From Streptomyces fulvorobeus (GTDB lineage: Bacteria; Actinomycetota; Actinomycetes; Streptomycetales; Streptomycetaceae): a DNA stretch of 64,000 bases. The notes beneath the pieces are model-generated. The model ran no database searches, was not told the DNA's origin, and worked only from the letters and a program-made list of their open reading frames with translations. Made by a program: the position numbers and the translations under genes. The stretch is taken from NCBI RefSeq assembly GCF_013167895.1, contig NZ_BLWC01000001.1, positions 5,828,001 to 5,892,000 on the forward strand. The letters are read 5' to 3'. Shown here in pieces: positions 16,920-24,567 of the stretch; within the stretch, counting starts at the first letter, position 1, and the number at the start of each line of letters is the position of its first letter.

Positions 16920-16993
16920 GCGACGACCCGACCCGTAGTCCTGACTGGTGTCACATGCATGGCTGCCGCCGGTCCGCCTGCCCGCAGCACTAG
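16916..16993 (+). CDS. Tiny Cys/His-rich peptide
   Basis: 25 codons from TTG 16916, overlapping the lipoprotein stop (TTGA). The peptide contains WCHMHGCRRSACPQH, a plausible zinc-binding knot. Support is only the coupling and composition. Confidence 0.35.
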   Translation: MSDDPTRSPDWCHMHGCRRSACPQH

Positions 16994-16995
16994 CC

Positions 16996-17013
16996 GCGCA
17001 AGTCGACTGACGC
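16996..17013. promoter_or_regulatory. Dispersed 18-bp palindrome, copy 4
   Basis: GCGCAAGTCGACTGACGC, exact fit, intergenic, directly before the terminator. Confidence 0.65.
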
Positions 17014-17021
17014 AAGTCCCT

Positions 17022-17053
17022 CAGCCCCCGGTTGCTTCGGCGCCGGGGGCTTT
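17022..17053 (+). terminator. Intrinsic terminator
   Basis: AGCCCCCGG / CCGGGGGCT stem with loop TTGCTTCGGCG, then TTCGGCGT. Poor U tail, like phiC31 early terminators. Confidence 0.65.
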
Positions 17054-17081
17054 CGGCGTGTAACCACACAGAGGAGGCACC

Positions 17082-17315
17082 GTGAAGCACACACAGGCCA
17101 TCCACACGGCCGACGGCTCCACCGTCACCATCACGCGCCGCGGGATTGAGTTCGATCTCGAAACGAAGAGCGCCCGCGGAGAGACGATCTCCACCGTCGT
17201 CATGAACTCCGACGACGTGCGCGCGCTCCTGGAAGACGTGGACGTCGACATCAACGGCAGCGCGTACGACGAGGGCTACCGGGACGGCTACGACGCGGAA
17301 AGGGATGAGGCATGA
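17082..17315 (+). CDS. Hypothetical small acidic protein
   Basis: 77 aa after GAGGAGGC. Beta-rich N-terminal half (DGSTVTITRRGIEFDLETKS) and acidic end YDEGYRDGYDAERDEA. No family recognised. First gene of a chain of about a dozen overlapping genes. Confidence 0.55.
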   Translation: MKHTQAIHTADGSTVTITRRGIEFDLETKSARGETISTVVMNSDDVRALLEDVDVDINGSAYDEGYRDGYDAERDEA

Positions 17316-17509
17316 GCGCGGTTCTGGAGCAGCTACGCGGGATCATCGGCTCCGGCTTTCCGGGGCTTGCTGAGCACATCTTGGCCCGGCATGCCCACGA
17401 GCTGGCGGAGCAAATCCGCAACTCCGGCCGACTCCGCGACATCACTGACGACCACATGAGCGACTGCAACGCAGCCGCGGACGAGATTGACCCGGAGGCG
17501 ACGTCATGA
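17312..17509 (+). CDS. Tandem paralogue family, member 1
   Basis: 65 aa, ATGA overlap. Shares with the two following genes an ARHAHELAEQIR helix and a C-terminal IDPEATS. Mean size, order and end are the same in all three, so they arose by tandem duplication. Function unknown. Confidence 0.6.
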   Translation: MSAVLEQLRGIIGSGFPGLAEHILARHAHELAEQIRNSGRLRDITDDHMSDCNAAADEIDPEATS

Positions 17510-17519
17510 CCGCACGAGA
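17485..17519 (+). repeat. 35-bp direct repeat, unit 1
   Basis: Begins GATTGACCCGGAGGCGACGT and spans the last codons of paralogue 1, the overlap and the first codons of paralogue 2. Exact second copy at 17712-17746. Confidence 0.85.
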
Positions 17520-17736
17520 CGAGTTGCTCCAAGAGGTCATCTTCGGCCTGGAGTCCGGTGACTTCGTGTACGGCGGCGACGTGGAGGTGGACGCGAACGA
17601 GCTCGTCGACGCTTTCGCTCACGAGCTGTCGGAGCAGATCCGCGCATGGGAGTGCGGAGCGCAAACACTCCTACCGCTGGAGCGCGGAGCCGCGAAAGGC
17701 GCGGCAAACCTGATTGACCCGGAGGCGACGTCATGA
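17506..17736 (+). CDS. Tandem paralogue family, member 2
   Basis: 76 aa, ATGA overlaps on both sides. Contains FAHELSEQIR and the family end IDPEATS. Starts MTARDE, like MTARE of member 3. Acidic N-terminal half. Function unknown. Confidence 0.6.
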   Translation: MTARDELLQEVIFGLESGDFVYGGDVEVDANELVDAFAHELSEQIRAWECGAQTLLPLERGAAKGAANLIDPEATS

Positions 17737-17746
17737 CCGCACGAGA
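17712..17746 (+). repeat. 35-bp direct repeat, unit 2
   Basis: Same 35 bases as 17485-17519 at the next gene junction. Probable recombination joint of the duplication. Confidence 0.85.
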
Positions 17747-17948
17747 GCAGATCGTCGGTCTCATCGGAGGCCAGAACTTCGATGGAGGGCTGCGCCAGAT
17801 CGCCGAACGTGTGGCGGACAGAATCCTCGCACTCCACGCTCACGAGCTGGCGGAGCAGATCCGGCAGGCGCCGTTTAGCGAGCATCTGCTTCAGGGGCAT
17901 CAGCAGTGCGCCGCCGCAAGCATCATCGATCTGGAGGCGACACCATGA
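17733..17948 (+). CDS. Tandem paralogue family, member 3
   Basis: 71 aa, ATGA overlaps on both sides. Contains LHAHELAEQIR and ends IDLEATP, a diverged form of the family end. Function unknown. Confidence 0.6.
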   Translation: MTAREQIVGLIGGQNFDGGLRQIAERVADRILALHAHELAEQIRQAPFSEHLLQGHQQCAAASIIDLEATP

Positions 17949-18196
17949 CCCCGACATACCGCGATCGGGACAGCGACGTGTGGATGTACGACGCCGACAC
18001 TAACGGCTATTACACCGACGACATGTACACCGTTCTGCCGATCGAAGAGGTTCGAGAACTGCACGGCCCCCTGGAAGTGCGAGCGGGCGGTTCACGCAAG
18101 TGGGTCCGGGAGGCGGAGACGGAGACGCTGGAGCAGCTGCTTCGTCGTGTCATCCGTGAAGAGCTGGACCGGCGCGTGGGGAAGGTGCACGGGTGA
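17945..18196 (+). CDS. Hypothetical protein
   Basis: 83 aa; ATG 17945 gives an ATGA overlap. Begins MTPTYRDRDSDVWMYDADTN and ends in a charged helix (LEQLLRRVIREELDRRVGK). No domain recognised. Confidence 0.55.
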   Translation: MTPTYRDRDSDVWMYDADTNGYYTDDMYTVLPIEEVRELHGPLEVRAGGSRKWVREAETETLEQLLRRVIREELDRRVGKVHG

Positions 18197-18375
18197 GCAC
18201 GATCGACGCCGGCGAACCATCGCCAGAACTGGACGACGCGGAAGCGCAGATGCGGCGCCTGGACCTCTTTCGCAGGGCTCACGCTGCCGTGAGCGACCTG
18301 ACATGGGGCGAGAACGTCAGCGTTTACGACGTGCTCCAGGTGGCGCGGTTTCTTGAGGAGAAGGAGGAGAACTGA
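18193..18375 (+). CDS. Hypothetical small protein
   Basis: 60 aa from GTG (GTGA overlap). Acidic and helical, ending DVLQVARFLEEKEEN. No domain recognised. Confidence 0.5.
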   Translation: MSTIDAGEPSPELDDAEAQMRRLDLFRRAHAAVSDLTWGENVSVYDVLQVARFLEEKEEN

Positions 18376-18533
18376 TGGCACAGATCAAATCCACAGGCAC
18401 CGTCGACATCGAGCTGACGTTCGCGGAGCTGGAACTCGTCCGACGCGCGTTGGGCCTCGTGAATAACTACGGCCCGGTTGACGACATGGACCCCGCCCGT
18501 GCACTTCTGGCCGATCTGGAGGCAACGTCATGA
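18375..18533 (+). CDS. Hypothetical 52-aa protein
   Basis: Starts in a TGATG overlap after GGAGGAG and ends in an ATGA overlap. Two-helix layout (FAELELVRRALGLVNNYG) ending LADLEATS, which recalls the EATS end of the tandem paralogues at 17.3-17.9 kb. Function unknown. Confidence 0.5.
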   Translation: MAQIKSTGTVDIELTFAELELVRRALGLVNNYGPVDDMDPARALLADLEATS

Positions 18534-18832
18534 GCATGGCCCAACTCGTAGCAGCTGGCGCCCCGGAGCTGCCGGAAGGCTACTTCTATCGCGTGCGGGA
18601 GACGTCGATCTCCAACCTGATGGTGGAGATCCGGCAGCAGAGGGGCCGTTGGAGGTCGAAGCTTGTGACCGAACGCTACGTACTCCACGGGCTGAAGGAA
18701 ACGGCAGAGCAGTCCGTTGTGCTGGCCTGCACCCGTGCCTTCGAGCAGTGGCAGGGAGCCGCCGCAGAGCGAGCGGCGTACAAGGCCGCCACGCCATTCG
18801 TCGGAGACCACGACCCGCGGGGAGGCCGCTGA
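18530..18832 (+). CDS. Hypothetical protein
   Basis: 100 aa, ATGA overlap. Beta-type middle (MVEIRQQRGRWRSKLVTERY) and a helical Ala-rich end. No family recognised. Confidence 0.55.
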   Translation: MSMAQLVAAGAPELPEGYFYRVRETSISNLMVEIRQQRGRWRSKLVTERYVLHGLKETAEQSVVLACTRAFEQWQGAAAERAAYKAATPFVGDHDPRGGR

Positions 18833-18833
18833 C

Positions 18834-19277
18834 ATGGTGACGCTCGCTGACGCCATCGCCGCACAGTTCAAGCGCGATCATCCCAACGGGAAGGGCACAC
18901 TTCTCTGCGTCGGCCTCTGCCGGCGGCGGAAGGATCGGGAAGACTTCCGCGAACTCCCGACTCACGGACGAGCAGCCGAATGCATTCGCTGCGAGACTTT
19001 CCCCGGACCCGCGGGCCGCTCGCTCTGGCAACTCACGCAGGACGCTCGCGGGCACTGGGAGTTGGAGCAGTCGCGCGAGAAGCTCCGGACGTATCAGCGG
19101 TACGCGCAGTGGCTCCGGCTGCAACGGCTGCTGGCCACGGCCCCTCGCACGGCTGACCTCATACGAGCCCAGGAGCAGCCCTACGTGGACGCCATAGAGG
19201 CATCCATGAGGAAGTGGTCACCGGCATGGTACGGGGCGCTCAGCGAGGCACTCACGCCCACTCAGGAGGACTCATGA
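18834..19277 (+). CDS. Putative zinc-finger protein
   Basis: 147 aa; ATG 18834 lies 1 nt after the previous stop with GGGAGG upstream. Residues about 24-55 hold a Cys pair set (LLCVGLCRRRKDREDF and AAECIRCETF) typical of a zinc ribbon; a basic helical region follows. DNA- or RNA-binding is possible. Confidence 0.55.
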   Translation: MVTLADAIAAQFKRDHPNGKGTLLCVGLCRRRKDREDFRELPTHGRAAECIRCETFPGPAGRSLWQLTQDARGHWELEQSREKLRTYQRYAQWLRLQRLLATAPRTADLIRAQEQPYVDAIEASMRKWSPAWYGALSEALTPTQEDS

Positions 19278-19441
19278 ACGACACCATCGCGCGCATTGTC
19301 TTCGAGGAGTGGGCGGCACAGTTCGTCCGCCCGGAAGGCTCTATGCCCCGACGAACGGACTTCCTGCGCACCGCCTTCCCGCACACCTACGCGCCAGCCG
19401 TCCCCGTGACGCTCCGCGGTCCGAAGTGGGGGACGAGGTGA
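19274..19441 (+). CDS. Hypothetical 55-aa protein
   Basis: ATGA overlap upstream and GTGA overlap downstream. Begins MNDTIARIVFEEWAAQFVRP. No domain recognised. Confidence 0.45.
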   Translation: MNDTIARIVFEEWAAQFVRPEGSMPRRTDFLRTAFPHTYAPAVPVTLRGPKWGTR

Positions 19442-19779
19442 TCCGCATCGACATTCGTCCGCGCTTCGTTCTGGACTACACCGTGGGTCTCTACGGCGGA
19501 AGCGTGGAGGTCGTGACGCGAGACATCGGCGCTACGATCGGGACAGAGATCCTGGACGCGAACGGCGGCAGACTCTGCGCCTACCGGCCGGGCACGCGGT
19601 ACTCCGACCGGGCGAAGGAGATCGCAGAGGATCACCTTCGCGAAGCGCTGGGAATGCTCGTCGGCGGAGGCTCACTGCCGCCGGTCCAGACGCTCCTGCC
19701 CGAAGCCCTCGCTACCGCTCTTCGCACAGCTGTCTCTGGTGAGCAGCAGTGGGTTCCGGGCGAGGAGGACTCATGGTAA
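19438..19779 (+). CDS. Hypothetical protein
   Basis: 113 aa from GTG in a GTGA overlap. Begins MIRIDIRPRFVLDYTVGLYG; central beta strands, then a helix (AKEIAEDHLREALGMLVGGG). No family recognised. Overlaps the protease-like gene by 7 nt. Confidence 0.5.
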   Translation: MIRIDIRPRFVLDYTVGLYGGSVEVVTRDIGATIGTEILDANGGRLCAYRPGTRYSDRAKEIAEDHLREALGMLVGGGSLPPVQTLLPEALATALRTAVSGEQQWVPGEEDSW

Positions 19780-20324
19780 TCACCCCGCTCCCGGGCGACT
19801 TCGCCTTGACCCGCATCGGCGGGGTCACCGGCCGGTTCGTGGGCGCCGGCCAGGCGCTCATAGGCGACGCTGCACCGGTACAGCACGCGTTCGTGTACGT
19901 CGGGTTTGACATGGTCGTGCAGGCCATGCCCGGTGGGGCGGAGTGCATCCCACTGGAGGAAGCCAGCCAGGTCTTGGAGTGGTCGACTGGTCAACTTCCC
20001 GATCAGGTGACATGGGCGCAGCGGAAGGCCGTCGTGGAGACAGCTCACGCTCTCGTCGGCACCCCGTACAGCTACCTGGACTACGTCTCGCTTGGCCTGG
20101 CGCACTTCCGTGTCCGGCCGGCGTGGGTGACGGAGTACGTCGCGTCGACGGGGCACATGATCTGTTCCCAGCTCGTGGACGAGGTCTACCTTCGTGCTGG
20201 CGTGCATCTCTTCGACGACGGGCGGTTGCCGGGGGACGTCACGCCGGGAGATCTCTGGAAGTTGCTCAGCCGAAAGCGTGTGACATCGACGGACCGAGAC
20301 TTGAGGAGGCTGGCCAATGGGTGA
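19773..20324 (+). CDS. NlpC/P60-superfamily (permuted papain-like) hydrolase
   Basis: 183 aa. The His comes first (VQHAFVYVG, H38) and the Cys later (GHMICSQLVDEVY, C131), with VGTPYSYLDY before the Cys. That order fits the circularly permuted YiiX/YebB-like branch of NlpC/P60 enzymes. Such proteins cleave amide or thioester bonds. In an early phage operon without a signal peptide, a cell-wall role is not obvious; cytoplasmic processing is possible. ATG 19773 is preceded by GAGGAGG. Confidence 0.65.
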   Translation: MVITPLPGDFALTRIGGVTGRFVGAGQALIGDAAPVQHAFVYVGFDMVVQAMPGGAECIPLEEASQVLEWSTGQLPDQVTWAQRKAVVETAHALVGTPYSYLDYVSLGLAHFRVRPAWVTEYVASTGHMICSQLVDEVYLRAGVHLFDDGRLPGDVTPGDLWKLLSRKRVTSTDRDLRRLANG

Positions 20325-20775
20325 GCGATGTGGGACCACACCGACCGTCGAAGAGCTGGAGGTTGGGCATGAACACAGCCGAGCCGAACGCACCGAGTGC
20401 TATTACCAGGTGTGGGACGCCCGCGAGATGGTGGAACGCATCGTTGACCTGGAGGACGAGCTAGGCGCGGACGTCGACGGCATCTGCACCGGAATGCACG
20501 CCGACGTGGCGGAGGCTCACTGCGAGATCGAGCGTCTGACCGGACTGCTTGCGGCCAGGGTGGCGGACAGTACCGCAGCGTGGACCGCCGTCCGATCGAT
20601 TCAGCTTATGAATGAGGCCGGCCGGCAGCGCGACCGTTACCGCTCTGCCTGGGTCTCTGCCCGCCGGCGTGCCGCGGACGAGGCCAACTACGGCATGGAG
20701 GCGCTGGAGCTGAAGGACGCGGAGATCCATCGGCTGAAGGTGGAGCTGGAGCGCACCCGTCACACGTCGCACTAG
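20317..20775 (+). CDS. Coiled-coil protein
   Basis: 152 aa, overlapping the previous gene by 8 nt. Long helical region (about 30-150) with heptads, ending MEALELKDAEIHRLKVELER. Last gene of the operon that starts at 14.4 kb. No domain recognised. A palindrome overlaps its stop. Confidence 0.55.
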   Translation: MGERCGTTPTVEELEVGHEHSRAERTECYYQVWDAREMVERIVDLEDELGADVDGICTGMHADVAEAHCEIERLTGLLAARVADSTAAWTAVRSIQLMNEAGRQRDRYRSAWVSARRRAADEANYGMEALELKDAEIHRLKVELERTRHTSH

Positions 20776-20786
20776 TCGACTGACGC
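20769..20786. promoter_or_regulatory. Dispersed 18-bp palindrome, copy 5
   Basis: GCACTAGTCGACTGACGC, one mismatch, 21 bp before promoter copy 3. Good operator position. Confidence 0.65.
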
Positions 20787-20807
20787 GGCGGAAAAACTCT
20801 GAAAGTC

Positions 20808-20846
20808 GAGTGAGACATTCTCGCCCTACCCCCACATAACTAAGGC
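20808..20846 (+). promoter_or_regulatory. 39-bp conserved early promoter element, copy 3
   Basis: GAGTGAGACATTCTCGCCCT then ACCCCCACATAACTAAGGC. Four differences from copy 2, none in TGAGAC or CATAAC. Drives the directionality-factor gene. Confidence 0.75.
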
Positions 20847-20899
20847 AGAGGGGAACAACGCTCCCCGCTCATCACGCAGCCTACGAAAGGCACTCACGC

Positions 20900-21667
20900 A
20901 TGGCCAACAATCTCGTCTCCATCTTCCAGACCGACCCGGACGCCAAGCCCCGCCCCAAGGCGAACTTCAGCAACGACTACGTGGGCCGGTTCCGCTCCGG
21001 CCGGCTCGTCGGGAAGCAGCCGGAGAGCCTGAACGAATGGCGGGTGACCACCGGTGACCCGGAGGTGGCCGACGTCATTTCGCAGCTCATGGGCGGTGTG
21101 GCTGAGGACTGGGACACCGACAAGGAGGACAACCTCCAGGTGCTCACCGACTCCGCATCGGTGGAGATCATCATCGAGTCCTCCGATGCCATCGACGCCT
21201 CGATGAAGCTGTTCGGATTCAGCGGCCTCACACATCACTGCGACGGCGTCAAGTTCCTGAGTGACGACGACCCGACCCTCGTCGGTGAGCGGTGCGACTG
21301 CCCTCCGATGCTGGAGGACCGCAAGGCCCGCGCGAAGAGCGGCAAGGGTCCGAAGCCTTCGATCGACGTCACGTTCAAGCTGGCGGAGGCGCCGGAGCTG
21401 GGCAAGTTCCGTTTCAACTCCGGCGGTTGGTCGCTCGTCAACGTCCTGCACGAGGTGATCGAGTCCATCGACACCGTGGGCGGACGAGTCGACGGTGAGG
21501 GCGGCCTCGTCATCAACCCGGGCCGTCCGGTGCGAGCCACACTGACGATCGAGCACGTCAGCTACACCACGAAGGCCGGCCGCGACGTCGCGTACAACCG
21601 TCCGGTAATTGACGTTCTGGGCGTCTACGAGGCCGAGCAGCCGGCGGACCTGGCGAAGGCCGCCTGA
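20900..21667 (+). CDS. Recombination directionality factor, phiC31 Gp3-like
   Basis: 255 aa. Shows the pattern of phiC31 Gp3-type factors: N-terminal GRFRSGRLVGKQPESLNEWR, a central HHCDGVKFL with a later RCDCPP Cys cluster, then LGKFRFNSGGWSLVNVL and a final strand pair. Such factors bind the serine integrase and switch it from integration to excision. Implies a large serine integrase elsewhere in the prophage, outside the window. Behind promoter copy 3, so expressed early on induction. AAAGG before ATG. Confidence 0.72.
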   Translation: MANNLVSIFQTDPDAKPRPKANFSNDYVGRFRSGRLVGKQPESLNEWRVTTGDPEVADVISQLMGGVAEDWDTDKEDNLQVLTDSASVEIIIESSDAIDASMKLFGFSGLTHHCDGVKFLSDDDPTLVGERCDCPPMLEDRKARAKSGKGPKPSIDVTFKLAEAPELGKFRFNSGGWSLVNVLHEVIESIDTVGGRVDGEGGLVINPGRPVRATLTIEHVSYTTKAGRDVAYNRPVIDVLGVYEAEQPADLAKAA

Positions 21668-21669
21668 CG

Positions 21670-22164
21670 GTGGGAGGTGTCAGCTTCGCTCCTGTGCCGG
21701 ACTTTCCGCGGTACACGGTGTGCAGTGACGGCACGTTGTACGGCTGGAAGTACGCCAGGCCGTTGAAGCCGAAGCGCGATGCTGGGGGTTACCTTCAAGT
21801 CGACTTGGCGGATAGGGGGCGACGTCGGTCCGTTCGGATGCACACAATCGTGCTTGAGGCGTTTGTGGGGGTTCGTCCAGACGGCAGAGAGGCCGCCCAC
21901 CTGGACGGCAACCCTACGAACAACGACGTCTCCAACCTGGCATGGGTTACCCACGCGGAGAACATTGCGCACCGAGCAGCACACGGCACTAAGGTTCGAG
22001 GTGAACGGTTCTGGAGTGCTCGACTGACGTCCGACAAGGTGCGTGAGCTACGGCGCCGGCACACGGCGGGTGAGAGCGCACAGAGCATGGCCGACGAGTT
22101 CGGCGTGAGCCGTCACTCAGCTTGGAAGGCCGCGACTGGTCGATCTTGGAAGCACGTGCAGTGA
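21670..22164 (+). CDS. NUMOD4-HNH homing endonuclease
   Basis: 164 aa from GTG 21670, two bases after the directionality-factor stop. NUMOD4-like start (PDFPRYTVCSDGTLYGWKY), HNH core (HTIVLEAFVG, AAHLDGNPTNNDVSNLAWVT) and a C-terminal helix-turn-helix (SAQSMADEFGVSRHSAWKAA). Layout is that of freestanding phage homing endonucleases. Closed by a long hairpin. Confidence 0.82.
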   Translation: MGGVSFAPVPDFPRYTVCSDGTLYGWKYARPLKPKRDAGGYLQVDLADRGRRRSVRMHTIVLEAFVGVRPDGREAAHLDGNPTNNDVSNLAWVTHAENIAHRAAHGTKVRGERFWSARLTSDKVRELRRRHTAGESAQSMADEFGVSRHSAWKAATGRSWKHVQ

Positions 22165-22171
22165 TACGCAA

Positions 22172-22208
22172 CGCAGCCCCCTCCGAATTGAGGTCGGAGG
22201 GGGCTGCG
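22172..22208. terminator. 15-bp perfect hairpin terminator without U tail
   Basis: CGCAGCCCCCTCCGA / TCGGAGGGGGCTGCG, loop ATTGAGG. The loop ATTGAGG recurs in terminators at 36.8 and 37.5 kb. Confidence 0.7.
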
Positions 22209-22241
22209 TGGTCACGAGCATACACACGAAGAGGAGAGAGC

Positions 22242-22511
22242 ATGAGCAAGGCAGCACTGACCGATTTCACCGGAGCCGAGATCTACCCCGGCCGGCTGAT
22301 TACCTTCTCAACCCGCCGCGGGAACCGTGTCCGTGTCACTGAGGCCATCGTTTTGGAGACCCTGACCGACCGCTCCTCCGGCCGGGTGGTCCCGAAGCTG
22401 CGGGTCCGTCCGACCGGGCGTGAGTCAGGCATCTCCGCCCGCAAGACGACTGACATCCGCACCATCGGCGCCGAACACGTCGTTGTCATTAGCGACGCCC
22501 CGACCGCCTGA
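22242..22511 (+). CDS. Hypothetical small beta protein
   Basis: 89 aa behind the GAGGAGAGAGCATG cassette. Strands with many Arg/Thr (PGRLITFSTRRGNRVRVTEA) suggest a small SH3-like or OB-like barrel. Stands alone between hairpins. Function unknown. Confidence 0.55.
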   Translation: MSKAALTDFTGAEIYPGRLITFSTRRGNRVRVTEAIVLETLTDRSSGRVVPKLRVRPTGRESGISARKTTDIRTIGAEHVVVISDAPTA

Positions 22512-22527
22512 CCACTCGCACATCCTG

Positions 22528-22557
22528 GCCCCCGCACATCGAGGACGCGGGGGCTTT
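22528..22557 (+). terminator. Intrinsic terminator
   Basis: GCCCCCGC / GCGGGGGC stem around ACATCGAGGAC, then TTTCGC. Confidence 0.7.
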
Positions 22558-22583
22558 CGCTTGGCATTGACGGAGGAGAGAGC

Positions 22584-23315
22584 ATGACGGAGTTCAAGGT
22601 TGGCGACAAGGTGCGGCATACATGGCTGGAGGCCGTGGAGGTCACGTACGGGCCGTACACAGACATGCGAGGGCAGACGCGGTACATGGTCCGTGTGGCG
22701 AGCGGCGGAGAGCAGCCCACGACGCCGGAGATGATGGTGGCTACTCCTGCCTTTTCCGTGGGCGACAAGGCGCGTCGCAACGGCCACACGGTGGAGATCC
22801 TCGCCGGCCCCGTGGAGGGTGCGGTCACCGGGGCGGAGATCTACCTCTTCAAGTATCTCGACGGACCGGACGTCGGTAAGGGTGGCGGCCGGAACGCTTC
22901 GGAGTTCGAAGCGCTTCCGACGACGACCTACACCTCTCCCGCTGGCATCACGTACGACCTGGCCGGAGAGTACACCGACCGGCTCGGATACACGTGGTCC
23001 TTCACCGGGCGCCACAGCCCTGATGGCACACCGTGCGTAACGGCATACGGGAACGCCAACAACACCGACACCATCGACGGAATCGAAGACAGCTTCGGCC
23101 CGCTCTGCAAGGTGACCGCCAAGCCGGCCGACGGCTTCGAGTACGAAGGCGTCGTCTACGAGTACGACGCGGAGTACACCGACTGCGACGGTGACAACTG
23201 GACTTTCTACAGGTCCACCCGGACAGGGGGCGCACCCCTGAGCACCTACAGCTCCTACCGGTCCAGAGAAACCCTCCAGTACGTCGTCGACAACTACGGC
23301 CCTCTGACCAAGTAA
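22584..23315 (+). CDS. Protein with two DGD-W...GPLTK modules (phiSA1p31-like)
   Basis: 243 aa behind GAGGAGAGAGCATG. Two N-terminal VGDKVR/VGDKAR strand modules (about 1-55, 56-108), then two copies of a module with a YxLAGEYTD or YEYDAEYTDCDGDNW start and a SFGPLCK or NYGPLTK end (about 111-178, 180-243). The second module is shared with two other genes nearby. Resembles proteins labelled phiSA1p31-related in Streptomyces. Function unknown. Confidence 0.6.
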   Translation: MTEFKVGDKVRHTWLEAVEVTYGPYTDMRGQTRYMVRVASGGEQPTTPEMMVATPAFSVGDKARRNGHTVEILAGPVEGAVTGAEIYLFKYLDGPDVGKGGGRNASEFEALPTTTYTSPAGITYDLAGEYTDRLGYTWSFTGRHSPDGTPCVTAYGNANNTDTIDGIEDSFGPLCKVTAKPADGFEYEGVVYEYDAEYTDCDGDNWTFYRSTRTGGAPLSTYSSYRSRETLQYVVDNYGPLTK

Positions 23316-23322
23316 CCCTCTC

Positions 23323-23350
23323 GCCCCCTGTGCCCTCGTGGTCAGGGGGC
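23323..23350 (+). terminator. Hairpin terminator
   Basis: GCCCCCTG / CAGGGGGC stem with a 12-nt loop; no U tail. Confidence 0.6.
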
Positions 23351-23369
23351 TGAGTGCGTAGGAGAGAGG

Positions 23370-23576
23370 ATGCCAAACATGGCTGACATTGAATATCACG
23401 CCCGCGCAATCGAGGCCGCCATCTGGGCGGCGCGAGAAGACGGCTTCGAGCTGTGCGACGACGACGGACGGATCATCTGGCGCGGGGAGCTGTGGGAGAT
23501 CCGAGAGGGTCAGACCACCGACGACTTCCGAACCATTCGATTCCCCACCGAGAGCCTTGACGAAGCTCAGAACTAG
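23370..23576 (+). CDS. Hypothetical small acidic protein
   Basis: 68 aa; ATG 23370 follows GGAGAGAGG closely. Pattern: helix (EYHARAIEAAIWAAREDGFE), then strands (DGRIIWRGELWEIREG). No family recognised. Confidence 0.5.
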   Translation: MPNMADIEYHARAIEAAIWAAREDGFELCDDDGRIIWRGELWEIREGQTTDDFRTIRFPTESLDEAQN

Positions 23577-23591
23577 TAACGAGGAGAACTC

Positions 23592-24017
23592 ATGGCATCG
23601 GCACAGTACGAGACCCGCACGCGCACTGTGGAGGAGACGATCGTCGTTCTCCGGCTGACGGAGGACGAGGCGGACGAGCTGCGTGATGAGATCAGTAGCG
23701 CCGCTGGAACTGGACGGCTGTGCAGTGTTCACCGAGCCCTGTCGAAGCCCGCACCGTCGGAGGCTAAGGCGCCGTCCGACACGTTCGAATACAACGGCGT
23801 AACGTACGAGATGGGCGCCGTGTATCAGGACGCCGATGGTGATCACTTCGATTTCAAGGCGGAGCTGAGTGGTCCGGGCATGAGCGGTATGGCGAACGAC
23901 CGCACGCCGATCGGACGGTTCCGTGGAGGCTATGCGGACGGCGAGCCGAACGACTGGGGTTGGACTCTCGGAGAGGTCGTCGACAACCACGGCCCCCTCA
24001 CCAAGGTCTCCGCGTGA
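23592..24017 (+). CDS. Protein with one GPLTK module
   Basis: 141 aa after GAGGAG. N-terminal ferredoxin-like strand-helix (VEETIVVLRLTEDEADELRD), a linker, then the module FEYNGVTYEMGAVYQDADGD ending LGEVVDNHGPLTKVS, homologous to the modules of the 22.6-kb gene. GTGA overlap downstream. Confidence 0.55.
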   Translation: MASAQYETRTRTVEETIVVLRLTEDEADELRDEISSAAGTGRLCSVHRALSKPAPSEAKAPSDTFEYNGVTYEMGAVYQDADGDHFDFKAELSGPGMSGMANDRTPIGRFRGGYADGEPNDWGWTLGEVVDNHGPLTKVSA

Positions 24018-24208
24018 CCGTCATCCACACCATCGACGACGTCAACGCTCCCGCTCTCGGAGACATCCGGGCAGCCGGCGGGGAGGCCGTGATCCGTGTC
24101 CGCAAGAGCGCGACGGAGCGCAAGGACTTCGCGAAGTACTGGGAGGCCGTCGGAGTCGCGTTCTCGCGCGGCGCCGTGGTCCAGGTCGTGAACCGGGAGG
24201 AGAACTGA
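24014..24208 (+). CDS. Hypothetical small protein
   Basis: 64 aa from GTG in a GTGA overlap, ending in TGATG with the next gene. Begins MTVIHTIDDVNAPALGDIRA. No domain recognised. Confidence 0.5.
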   Translation: MTVIHTIDDVNAPALGDIRAAGGEAVIRVRKSATERKDFAKYWEAVGVAFSRGAVVQVVNREEN

Positions 24209-24567
24209 TGGCTACCAACGGCGCGCTGAACGACATGGAGCAGTGGCGCTCCGTCGTGGAGTACCAGACGAGGAAGGTCAACCCCGCGTATCACTGGCGC
24301 GACAACCGTGACGTTCCTGCGTATCTAGACGAGTGGAGCGAAGAGAGCGGCTACGACGTTCGGGGTCCCTATCAGTCGGCAGAGAATGCCCGTCGACAGG
24401 CGAGCCGGGATGCTGTAAGCCGTGGCAAGTCGTACAACGGCGACGGCTACGGGCGGCCCCGCATCATGCTGTACCGCATTGTCCGCACCTACATCGAGCG
24501 CGCCTCGCTGGCATGGGAGCCGTTCGACGAGCGCGACCCGGAGACGAAGAAGTGGAGCGGCGCGTGA
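24208..24567 (+). CDS. Hypothetical protein
   Basis: 119 aa, TGATG overlap, GGAGGAG before ATG. Rich in aromatic and charged residues; GPYQSAENARRQASRDAVSR suggests a helical segment, followed by a strand pair. No family recognised. Confidence 0.5.
   Translation: MATNGALNDMEQWRSVVEYQTRKVNPAYHWRDNRDVPAYLDEWSEESGYDVRGPYQSAENARRQASRDAVSRGKSYNGDGYGRPRIMLYRIVRTYIERASLAWEPFDERDPETKKWSGA

Noticed and set aside
21793..21810. AGTCGACT core in the NUMOD4-HNH gene
   Set aside because: Left arm does not match (CTTCA); counted as chance rather than a member of the palindrome family.
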